Source: JBGTBQ01 sp041749275 (GTDB taxonomy: Bacteria > Acidobacteriota > Blastocatellia > Pyrinomonadales > Pyrinomonadaceae). From it: 6,476 nucleotides of DNA. A model generated the notes under the pieces. That model saw only the letters and a list, made by a program, of their open reading frames with translations. It was not told where the DNA came from and did no database searches. The position numbers and the translations under genes were made by a program. Positions 1-6,049 of this stretch are shown piece after piece. The DNA is taken from the NCBI GenBank assembly GCA_041749275.1, contig JBGTBQ010000077.1, forward strand, positions 1 to 6,476. Reading direction: 5' to 3'. The first letter of the stretch is position 1. Each line of letters begins with the position of its first letter.

Positions 1-149
1 GTATCTGGGAAAAGTTAAGAGATAGAAGGATCAACAGAAAGCACGCAGCCAAAAAAGCCACTACTTAAGCCCTTTTCATACTTGATTTCTCCCTCCGCAT
101 CTAATAGCTTCTAACGCGACCCAAAGACACCCTTTTTCGGAACCGAGCC
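1..149. other. AT-richer leader without a supported gene
   Basis: The first 120 bases are about 42% GC by hand count, well below the coding sequence that follows. A short frame, open from base 3 and ending in TAA at 66-68, would give 22 residues rich in Lys and Arg. It uses TTA, AGA and AGG codons that are rare in the genes downstream, so I do not call it a gene tail. No convincing -35/-10 pair or hairpin stands out. The region probably holds the promoter of the gene starting at 150, but I cannot place it. Confidence 0.5.
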
Positions 150-1949
150 GTGCCTTTTCAATATAGTCAACTTCTGCCTGTCTGTGTGTCGTTCGCGCTG
201 GCGCTCGTGCTGACGCCGATGGTGCGGGCGCTCGCGCGGCGATTCGGCTGGGTGGCGAAGCCGAAGGCCGACCGCTGGCACAGTAAGCCCACCGCGATGA
301 TGGGCGGCGTGGCGATCTTCTTCGCGGTCGCGCTCACTTACGTCGTCTTCATCCCGCACTCGCCCGAAGGCTGGGTCGTGATGGCCGCGAGCACCTTCCT
401 CTTCTTCGTCGGGCTGGTGGACGACGTGCTCCATATCAAGCCCTATCAAAAACTGATCGGGCAGGTGCTGGGCGCAAGCCTAGTCGTCTTCTTCGGGCTT
501 TCCCTGCCGTGGGGCTGGACTGCGTCGGTCACGATGGCGGTGACGATCTTCTGGCTGATCGGGATTACGAACGCGATCAACCTGCTCGACAACATGGACG
601 GCCTCGCCGCCGGGGTGTCGGCCATCGCCGCCGCCTTCATCGCCGCGAGCCTCGCCGTCAACGGGCAAGTGACCGAGGCCGTCATGCTCGGCGTGTTTGC
701 CGCCGCGCTCGTCGGCTTTCTGGTCTTCAATTCGAACCCGGCGACGATCTTTATGGGCGACGCCGGCTCGATGTTCGTCGGCTTCTTTCTGGCGAGCACG
801 GCGTTGCTCTCGGCGGCGGGTGGACGCAGCCGCAGTTTTCTCGTCGTCGTCGCCGTGCCCGTTCTCGTCCTCTTCATCCCCATCTTCGACACGACGCTCG
901 TCACCATCGTCCGCAAACTTTCCGGGCGCTCCGTGAGTACGGGCGGACGCGATCACACGTCGCACCGGCTGGTCGCGCTGGGGCTGTCGGAGCGGCGCGC
1001 GGTGTGGATGCTCTACGGGTTCGCGGGCGTGTCGGGGTTGCTGGCGATGATGGTGAACGAGCTGACGCCGATAGCCAGCCTCGCGCTCATCCTCGGCTTC
1101 ACGGTGTTGCTGACGCTGGTCGGCGTCTACCTCGCGGGCGTCAAGGTCTACGATGAGACAGAGGTGCAGGCGGCGCGCGAAAAACCGATTGTCTCATTCC
1201 TCGTTGACCTCTCGTACAAGCGCCGCATCTTCGAGGTGCTGCTCGATATAGTGCTCATCACGCTCGCCTACTACGGCGCATATGCGATGCTGTACGGCGC
1301 GACGTGGTCGCTCGGCCTCCGGCAACTCTTCATGCAGACAATTCCCGTCCTCATCTTCGTCAAGCTGTCGGCGTTGCTGGTGGCGGGCGTCTATCGCGGA
1401 CTGTGGCGCTATATCAGTCTCGATAATTTGATTCTCTACGCAAAGGCGGTCGCCGCCGGCTCGGTCGCCAGCGTGCTCGCGCTCCTGTTCGCCTTCCGCT
1501 TCGCCGGTTTCTCGCGCGCCGTTTTCGTCCTCGACGCGCTTCTGTTCTTTATGATGCTCGCCGGGAGCCGCGTCGCCTTCCGTCTCTTCCGACGGATGCT
1601 GCCCGCGCCGTCGAACGGAGGGCGGCGCGTGCTCATCTACGGCGCGGGCGATGCCGGCGAGTTGCTGCTGCGCGAGATGCGTAACAATTCGCTGTTGCGG
1701 TACACGCCCGTCGGCTTCGTGGACGACGACCCGCACAAGAAGGGGAAGGTCATTCACGGCCTGCGCGTCTTCGGCGGAAATGGGAATTTCCGCTATCTCT
1801 GCGACCAGCATAACGTCGAAGAAGTGCTCATCTCCAGCCAGCAAATCTCCGAGGAGCGTCTGCGCGAAATCCTGAGCGCCTGCGATGACGCGCACATCAC
1901 TCTGAAGCGGATGCGAATCGAGATCGAACTGGTGGGGCATGAGTATTGA
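150..1949 (+). CDS. WecA/MraY-type sugar-1-phosphate transferase fused to FlaA1/CapD N-terminal part
   Basis: A 599-residue membrane protein. Residues 1 to about 335 form a glycosyltransferase family 4 polyprenyl-phosphate sugar-1-phosphate transferase, which starts lipid-linked glycan synthesis at the cytoplasmic face of the inner membrane. Visible motifs are DRWHSKPTAMMGG (41-53), VDD (90-92), NAINLLDNMDGL (141-152), FMGDAGSMFVGF (201-212) and GGRDHTSHRL (265-274). Residues about 355-480 form a second hydrophobic block, and 491-599 a Rossmann-like domain with GAGDAG (498-503) and VDDD (524-527). This matches the N-terminal half of FlaA1/CapD nucleotide-sugar dehydratases. The catalytic SDR half of that family is absent and the protein ends shortly after the first nucleotide-binding domain. 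The start is GTG at 150, the only start codon after the in-frame TAG at 105-107; it places a membrane helix at about residues 6-27. No good Shine-Dalgarno is seen. The donor sugar (GlcNAc or another HexNAc) cannot be read from sequence. Confidence 0.93.
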   Translation: MPFQYSQLLPVCVSFALALVLTPMVRALARRFGWVAKPKADRWHSKPTAMMGGVAIFFAVALTYVVFIPHSPEGWVVMAASTFLFFVGLVDDVLHIKPYQKLIGQVLGASLVVFFGLSLPWGWTASVTMAVTIFWLIGITNAINLLDNMDGLAAGVSAIAAAFIAASLAVNGQVTEAVMLGVFAAALVGFLVFNSNPATIFMGDAGSMFVGFFLASTALLSAAGGRSRSFLVVVAVPVLVLFIPIFDTTLVTIVRKLSGRSVSTGGRDHTSHRLVALGLSERRAVWMLYGFAGVSGLLAMMVNELTPIASLALILGFTVLLTLVGVYLAGVKVYDETEVQAAREKPIVSFLVDLSYKRRIFEVLLDIVLITLAYYGAYAMLYGATWSLGLRQLFMQTIPVLIFVKLSALLVAGVYRGLWRYISLDNLILYAKAVAAGSVASVLALLFAFRFAGFSRAVFVLDALLFFMMLAGSRVAFRLFRRMLPAPSNGGRRVLIYGAGDAGELLLREMRNNSLLRYTPVGFVDDDPHKKGKVIHGLRVFGGNGNFRYLCDQHNVEEVLISSQQISEERLREILSACDDAHITLKRMRIEIELVGHEY

Positions 1950-1969
1950 AAAGAAGTAGGCGGGAGGCG

Positions 1970-1989
1970 GTCAAGCACACTGCTTTGAC
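1970..1989. other. small hairpin between genes
   Basis: Bases 1970-1977 pair with 1981-1989, giving 8 base pairs with one bulged T and a CAC loop. No T-run follows, so it is not a good intrinsic terminator. It lies 20 bases after the first gene's stop and could be a weak RNA stability element or chance. Confidence 0.3.
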
Positions 1990-2014
1990 TGTCTACTGCC
2001 TGTTGCCTGTTGAC
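1987..2014. repeat. four degenerate 7-bp repeats
   Basis: Read in sevens, the sequence is GACTGTC, TACTGCC, TGTTGCC, TGTTGAC, with the TPR gene's ATG two bases further on. The units share TG(C/T)C or TGCC ends, and the outer CTGTC (1989-1993) pairs with GACAG (2012-2016). The tract occupies the place where a ribosome-binding site would be expected, and no Shine-Dalgarno motif is present. It resembles the heptanucleotide tandem repeats known from some bacteria such as cyanobacteria. Confidence 0.45.
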
Positions 2015-2016
2015 AG

Positions 2017-3300
2017 ATGTCTGACCAAACCTCTTTTTTTAACGTTCGCGCCGTCTGGTTGCGTCTTCCGTTACTCGTCTTTGCGGGGCTGACGCTCTAT
2101 GGAGCGTGGTACGGCGTGCGTTGGCTGGTGGGGAACACGATGGCGGAGCAGGCGCGGGATTTCGAGACGGGAGAGTCGGCGGTGCGGCTCGCGCCCGACG
2201 ACCCATACGCGCATTTGCAGCTTGCGCGCCTGCGCCGGGCGAGCCTGTTGCCGGAGGAGTTGCCGGAGGCGCTCCGGCAATATGAGCAGGCGGCGGCGCT
2301 CGCGCCAAACGATTATTTGATCTGGATGGAACTGGGGCGCGTGCGCGGCGCGGCGGGCGACGCCGAAGGGGGCATCCGCGCTTTGCGCCGCTCCACGGAG
2401 TTGGCGCCCGCTTACGCGCAGCCGCGGTGGCATCTCGGCAATCTCTTCCTGCGTGCGGGGCGCATGGACGAGGCTTTCGCGGAACTACGGCGCGCGGCGG
2501 ACGCGGACCCTGCCTTGCGCCCGCAAATCTTCAACCTCGCGTGGCAGGTTTACGACCGCGACGTGAAGCGCATCACCGCCAGCATCGGCGACTCGCCGAG
2601 CGCGCGCGCGCAGTTGACGACGGTACTGGTGGGGCGTGGGCTGCTGGACGACGCCCTTGCCCTCTGGTCTGGTCTCGGCGCGGAGGAGAAGCAGGCTCAA
2701 CGCGCGGGCGCGGGCGAGATGCTGGTGCGCGCGCTCGTCGAGCGGAAGCAATATCGTCCGGCCTTGCAGGTACTGCGTGAGGCAGGCGAGCAGGAGGCCG
2801 CCGCGGAGAAGGTGACCAACGGCGGCTTCGAGGCGGACATCGCCCCGGCGGGTAAGCGCTACTTCGACTGGCAGGTTCTGCCTCCGGCGGGCGCGCAAAT
2901 CGCCGTTGACCCGCGCGTGCGTCGTGGCGGCGAACGCTCTCTGCGCGTCGCCTTCAACGCCCCTTCGCAGATTGACTTCAAGGGCGTCCTGCAACTCATC
3001 GTGGTCGAGCCGGCGGCGCGCTATCGCCTGAGCTTTCAGGTGCGGACTGATGAGTTGAAGAGCGCGAGCACGCCTGTCGTGGAAGTGCTGGACGGCGCGG
3101 GCGGGGCCGTGCTCGCCTCTTCGCCGCCGCTCGCGCAAGGGTCGAGCGAATGGCAAGAGGTGTCCGTCGAGTTCACCACGCCGCGCGACGCGCAGGCCGT
3201 GATGATTCGCCTGAGCCGCGCGCCATGCCCCGACGGCGCGTGCCCGATCTTCGGTAAAGTCTGGTATGACGATTTCGATCTCCAACGCGCCGGCGGATAG
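2017..3300 (+). CDS. membrane-anchored TPR protein with carbohydrate-binding-like C-terminal domain
   Basis: A 427-residue protein. A short basic N-terminus and a hydrophobic segment (about residues 15-38) predict one membrane anchor, with the rest outside the cytoplasm. Residues about 45-165 contain TPR-like helix pairs, clearest in 83-97, 100-133 (LGRVR... ALRRSTELAP) and 134-166 (LGNLFLRAGRMDEAFAELRRA); TPRs usually mediate protein contacts. Residues 266-425 resemble a CBM4/9-type jelly-roll: NGGFEADI (268-275), FDWQVLP (283-289), GGERSLRV (304-311), a Tyr-Arg-Leu-Ser-Phe strand (336-340), W379 and WYDDFDL (416-422). C404 and C409 could form a disulfide. The ATG at 2017 follows an in-frame TGA at 2011-2013, so no longer start is possible. 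The end overlaps the ligase gene, suggesting coupled translation and a shared role in glycan assembly or export. The exact function is not established. Confidence 0.85.
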   Translation: MSDQTSFFNVRAVWLRLPLLVFAGLTLYGAWYGVRWLVGNTMAEQARDFETGESAVRLAPDDPYAHLQLARLRRASLLPEELPEALRQYEQAAALAPNDYLIWMELGRVRGAAGDAEGGIRALRRSTELAPAYAQPRWHLGNLFLRAGRMDEAFAELRRAADADPALRPQIFNLAWQVYDRDVKRITASIGDSPSARAQLTTVLVGRGLLDDALALWSGLGAEEKQAQRAGAGEMLVRALVERKQYRPALQVLREAGEQEAAAEKVTNGGFEADIAPAGKRYFDWQVLPPAGAQIAVDPRVRRGGERSLRVAFNAPSQIDFKGVLQLIVVEPAARYRLSFQVRTDELKSASTPVVEVLDGAGGAVLASSPPLAQGSSEWQEVSVEFTTPRDAQAVMIRLSRAPCPDGACPIFGKVWYDDFDLQRAGG

Positions 3301-4816
3301 GCCGGCCCGCGCTGATATGTCGCCTTCGGCGGAACTGCTCGCGCCGCCCCCGCCCCCGGCCTCCGCGCCCAGCGCGGTCGGAGAGGCGCCGCATACCATC
3401 TGGAGCCGCTTCGTCATCCTGATGCTGTGTCTCGCCATCGTGACGACGACGCTCGCCTTCGGGACGGTGCACACATGGGCGCTCGCGGCCTTCCAGTTGA
3501 GCGCGGGACTGGTCGTCGCGTTCTGGATGGCGGACGCGTGGCGCACGGGCGCGTTGCGTCTGAGTCGCAGCTTTCTGCAAGCGCCGCTCGCCGCCTTCGT
3601 TCTGCTCGGCCTCGTGCAACTGCTGCCGCTCGGCACGGGAAGCGTCGAGAATATCGCCGCCGGCGGACTCTCGGTCGAGCCAACTCGCGCCCTCTCGTTC
3701 GACCCTTACGCGACGCGGCTCGTCATCATTCAGGCGCTTGCGCTCTTCGTCTACTTCGCCGCCGCGCTCGCCTTCGTGGATAGCCCGCGCCGCCTGCGTC
3801 TGGTCGTTCGCGTGATCGTCGTCTTCGGCTTCGTGCTCGCGCTCTTCGGGCTGATGCAATACTTCCTCAACCCATATGTCATCTACTGGGTGCGCGAGCC
3901 GAAGCAGGCGCAGCCCTTCGGCCCGTACATCAATCGCCACCACTTCGCGGGCTACATGGAACTGGCGCTGGCGATGCCGCTCGGTCTGCTCTTTTCGGGC
4001 GCGATAGACCGCGACCGCGTGCCGCTCTACGCCTTCTTCACTCTCATCATGTCGGTCGCGCTCGTGATGACCAACTCGCGCGGCGGCATCATCAGTCTGG
4101 TCGCCGAAATCCTCTTTCTCGTCGTCATCGCGGCGGGCGTCGGGCGCGAGAGCGGGCGGGAGGTAGGCGGGCGCGTGCGCGCGGCGGCGGCGCGCGTGGC
4201 CTTTGCGTTCGCGCTGCTTGTGACGCTCTTTCTGTTCGCGCTCTATTCCGGCGGCGAGCAGTCTCTGAGCCGGTTGGTCGGCAGCATCAACGACGCGGAC
4301 CCGACGACGGGCCGCGCCCACTTCTGGAAGGGCGCGGTTGAGATCATCAAGGATCATCCACTGCTGGGCACGGGGCTGGGATCGTTCAGCGCCGTCTATC
4401 CACGCTACGACACGGGCAACGGCGCCTACCGGCTCGAACAAGCGCACAATGATTACCTGCAAATCGTCTCGGACGGAGGCATCGTCGCCGCGCTGCTCGG
4501 ACTGGTCTTCGTCGCCGTGCTCTTCCGTCAAGGCTTCGCGCGCCTGCATTCACGCGACAAATTCCGGCGCGGCGTCGCGCTCGGCGCGCTGACGGGCTGC
4601 GCGGGCGTGCTCGTCCACAGTCTCTTCGACTTTACGCTGCACACGACGGCGAACGCGCTCCTCTTTCTGCTCCTTGCGGCGCTCGCTACGATGAACGGTC
4701 GCATCGAGGAAGCAGAGAAGCCGCGCCGCCGCCGTCGCCGTCGCTCCGGCTCTAACTCGCACGCGGAGGTGACGAGCGCCGCCGTGGGCGACGAAAGGTC
4801 GCATCTCCCGGCTTGA
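3266..4816 (+). CDS. O-antigen ligase/polymerase family membrane protein (Wzy/WaaL type)
   Basis: A 516-residue polytopic inner-membrane protein with about ten or more hydrophobic segments between residues 47 and 475. Family members transfer or polymerise undecaprenyl-linked glycans on the periplasmic side. Typical motifs are visible: FGPYINRHHFAGYMELALAM (218-237), TNSRGG (269-274), then a large loop with GRAHFWKGAVEIIKDHPLLG (349-368), GLGSF (370-374) and EQAHNDYLQIVSDGG (391-405). HSLFDFTLHT (451-460) lies in a late helix. The tail carries seven consecutive Arg (487-493), consistent with a cytoplasmic C-terminus. ATG 3266 overlaps the TPR gene by 35 bases. A second in-frame ATG at 3317, 17 bases after the TPR stop, removes only an unconserved, Pro/Ala-rich leader and is a real alternative. 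Sequence alone cannot separate ligase, polymerase and protein O-glycosyltransferase roles. Confidence 0.9.
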   Translation: MTISISNAPADRPARADMSPSAELLAPPPPPASAPSAVGEAPHTIWSRFVILMLCLAIVTTTLAFGTVHTWALAAFQLSAGLVVAFWMADAWRTGALRLSRSFLQAPLAAFVLLGLVQLLPLGTGSVENIAAGGLSVEPTRALSFDPYATRLVIIQALALFVYFAAALAFVDSPRRLRLVVRVIVVFGFVLALFGLMQYFLNPYVIYWVREPKQAQPFGPYINRHHFAGYMELALAMPLGLLFSGAIDRDRVPLYAFFTLIMSVALVMTNSRGGIISLVAEILFLVVIAAGVGRESGREVGGRVRAAAARVAFAFALLVTLFLFALYSGGEQSLSRLVGSINDADPTTGRAHFWKGAVEIIKDHPLLGTGLGSFSAVYPRYDTGNGAYRLEQAHNDYLQIVSDGGIVAALLGLVFVAVLFRQGFARLHSRDKFRRGVALGALTGCAGVLVHSLFDFTLHTTANALLFLLLAALATMNGRIEEAEKPRRRRRRRSGSNSHAEVTSAAVGDERSHLPA

Positions 4817-4823
4817 GAAACGC

Positions 4824-4832
4824 TGCTACAAT
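4824..4832 (+). promoter_or_regulatory. candidate extended -10 promoter
   Basis: TGC followed by TACAAT matches the extended -10 pattern (TGN plus a hexamer with 5 of 6 consensus bases). No -35 hexamer is evident at about 17 bases upstream, as is common for extended -10 promoters. It lies 8 bases after the ligase stop and would start a transcript near 4839, giving the decarboxylase gene its own promoter. Confidence 0.45.
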
Positions 4833-4842
4833 GACGCTTCGC

Positions 4843-4872
4843 CGGGCGTGCGCGCACGCTCGTCCATTTTTT
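4843..4872 (+). terminator. GC palindrome followed by T-run (weak terminator or leader hairpin)
   Basis: Bases 4846-4859 are a perfect 14-base palindrome (GCGTGCG / CGCACGC). Pairing extends outward to 4843 and 4862 with one G-T pair, giving about 8 stem pairs around a 4-base loop. Six T residues follow at 4867-4872 after a 4-base gap. The gap makes it a poor textbook terminator. It lies right after the predicted transcription start at about 4839, so a 5' leader role for the next gene is equally possible. Confidence 0.3.
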
Positions 4873-4893
4873 CACCCGGAGTAGAAATAGGAA

Positions 4894-5859
4894 ATGAGGA
4901 TACTGGTCACCGGCGGAGCCGGTTTCATCGGCTCGCACTTGTGTGAGCGCTTGCTCGCGGAAGGCAATGAAGTCATCTGCCTCGACAACTTCTTTACCGG
5001 ACGGCGCGAGAATGTCTTTCACCTCTTGGACGACAAGCGTTTCGAGTTGGTGCGCCACGACGTGATCGAACCCGTCCTGTTGGAAGTTGACCAGATTTAC
5101 AATCTCGCCTGCCCGGCCTCGCCCGTCCATTACCAGTCCAATCCGGTCAAGACGGTCAAGACCAACGTGCTCGGCACGCTCAACATGCTCGGTCTCGCCA
5201 AGCGCGTCAGGGCGCGCATCTTTCAGGCTTCGACCTCGGAAGTCTACGGCGACCCGGAAGTTCATCCGCAGCCCGAAACCTACTGGGGCCACGTCAACTG
5301 CAACGGCCTCCGCAGTTGTTACGACGAGGGCAAGCGCCTCGCCGAGACGCTGATGATGGACTATCACCGGCAGAACAGAGTGGACATCCGCATCGCGCGC
5401 ATCTTCAACACCTACGGGCCGCGAATGCTGGAAAACGACGGGCGTGTGGTCTCGAACTTTATCGTGCAGGCGCTCAGGGGCGAGGAGTTGACGATCTATG
5501 GCGATGGCAGCCAGACGCGCTCTTTCTGCTACGTGGACGATCTGGTCGAAGGCTTCATTCGTTTGATGAACGTCGAAGAGGGGGCGCACGCGGACTTCAG
5601 CGTGCATGAGCCGGTCAACCTTGGCAACCCCGGCGAGTTCACGATGAAGGAACTGGCGGAAGAGGTGGCGCGCATCGTCGGGACCGACTTGAAGACGCGC
5701 TACTGCCCGCTCCCACAGGACGACCCACGGCAGCGGCGACCCGACATCACGCGCGCGCAAACGCTGCTCGGCTGGTCGCCGACCGTGCCTCTGCGCGAGG
5801 GTCTCGCACGCACAGTCGCATACTTCGCGGGAAGAAGCGGAAAAAAGGATGAGGGATGA
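4894..5859 (+). CDS. uxs: UDP-glucuronate decarboxylase (UDP-xylose synthase)
   Basis: A 321-residue cytosolic extended SDR enzyme that converts UDP-glucuronate to UDP-xylose using bound NAD. The Rossmann motif GGAGFIGS is at 7-14 and D31 should bind the NAD ribose. STSEVYGDPEVHPQ (113-126), Y143-x3-K147 in SCYDEGKR (141-148), ARIFNTYGPRM (168-178), NDGRVVSNFIVQAL (181-194), GDGSQTRSF (203-211) and QDDPRQRRPDI (275-285) follow the UXS family closely and argue against an epimerase or dTDP-glucose dehydratase. One oddity: the stretch usually read as NPIGPR is NCNGLR at 135-140. Length is normal for soluble bacterial members. GGAG at 4878-4881 is a plausible, slightly distant Shine-Dalgarno. The last residues (KKDEG) and the stop codon come from the seven-base repeat array. 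The product probably supplies xylose to LPS or exopolysaccharide. Confidence 0.95.
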   Translation: MRILVTGGAGFIGSHLCERLLAEGNEVICLDNFFTGRRENVFHLLDDKRFELVRHDVIEPVLLEVDQIYNLACPASPVHYQSNPVKTVKTNVLGTLNMLGLAKRVRARIFQASTSEVYGDPEVHPQPETYWGHVNCNGLRSCYDEGKRLAETLMMDYHRQNRVDIRIARIFNTYGPRMLENDGRVVSNFIVQALRGEELTIYGDGSQTRSFCYVDDLVEGFIRLMNVEEGAHADFSVHEPVNLGNPGEFTMKELAEEVARIVGTDLKTRYCPLPQDDPRQRRPDITRAQTLLGWSPTVPLREGLARTVAYFAGRSGKKDEG

Positions 5860-6014
5860 GGGATGAAGGATGAAGGATGAAGGATGAAGGATGAAGGATG
5901 AGGGATGAGGGATGAGGGATGAAGGATGAGGGATGAGGGATGAGGGATGAAGGATGAAGGATGAGGGATGAAGGATGAAGGATGAAGGATGAAGGATGAG
6001 GGATGAGGGATGAG
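5847..6014. repeat. 24-unit heptanucleotide array GGATGAR
   Basis: Exactly 24 uninterrupted 7-base units (168 bp) follow GGATGA then A or G. Counting units gives 12 ending in A and 12 in G, in the order GGAAAAAGGGAG, GGAAGAAAAGGG. No other base varies and no unit length changes. The + strand has no C in the whole array. Because 7 is not a multiple of 3, TGA falls in every + frame while the - strand is open in all three frames, which creates false reverse ORFs of Pro/Ser/His/Ile-rich residues. The array begins inside the last codons of the decarboxylase gene and supplies its TGA. Confidence 0.98.
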
Positions 6015-6049
6015 TTGCACGCAATTCATGTGGCTGATCCGTGTGTCTC
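6015..6049. other. short unassigned spacer
   Basis: Thirty-five bases between the heptad array and the large inverted repeat. I see no gene, promoter or repeat in them. Confidence 0.5.

Noticed and set aside
3..68. C-terminal tail of an upstream gene
   Set aside because: Only 22 codons, codon choice unlike the neighbours, and no recognisable sequence; cannot be supported without the upstream bases.
509..1156. A 215-residue + strand ORF in another frame within the first gene
   Set aside because: Very Arg-rich, no family motif, and wholly inside the strongly supported transferase frame.
1970..1989. Intrinsic terminator after the first gene
   Set aside because: The stem is short with a bulge and no T-run follows.
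2485..4549. Long reverse-strand ORFs (2485-3636 and 3173-4549)
   Set aside because: They are Arg/Ala/Glu/Asp/His-rich shadows of high-GC genes on the + strand and show no recognisable domain.
4813..4832. TTGAGA (4813-4818) as the -35 partner of TACAAT
   Set aside because: The spacing is only 8 bases; the extended -10 motif alone is the better reading.
5847..6014. Stable three-tetrad G-quadruplex
   Set aside because: No four GGG runs occur with short loops; at most three adjoin (G-type units 8-10 and 12-14), so only weaker or two-tetrad forms are plausible.
4528..6024. A 498-residue reverse-strand ORF, and another at 5700-6029, with His-Pro-Ser-Ser repeats
   Set aside because: The repeat part is only the reverse strand of the GGATGAR array, which is stop-free in every frame. 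The rest lies antisense to the decarboxylase and ligase genes, which have clear family motifs.
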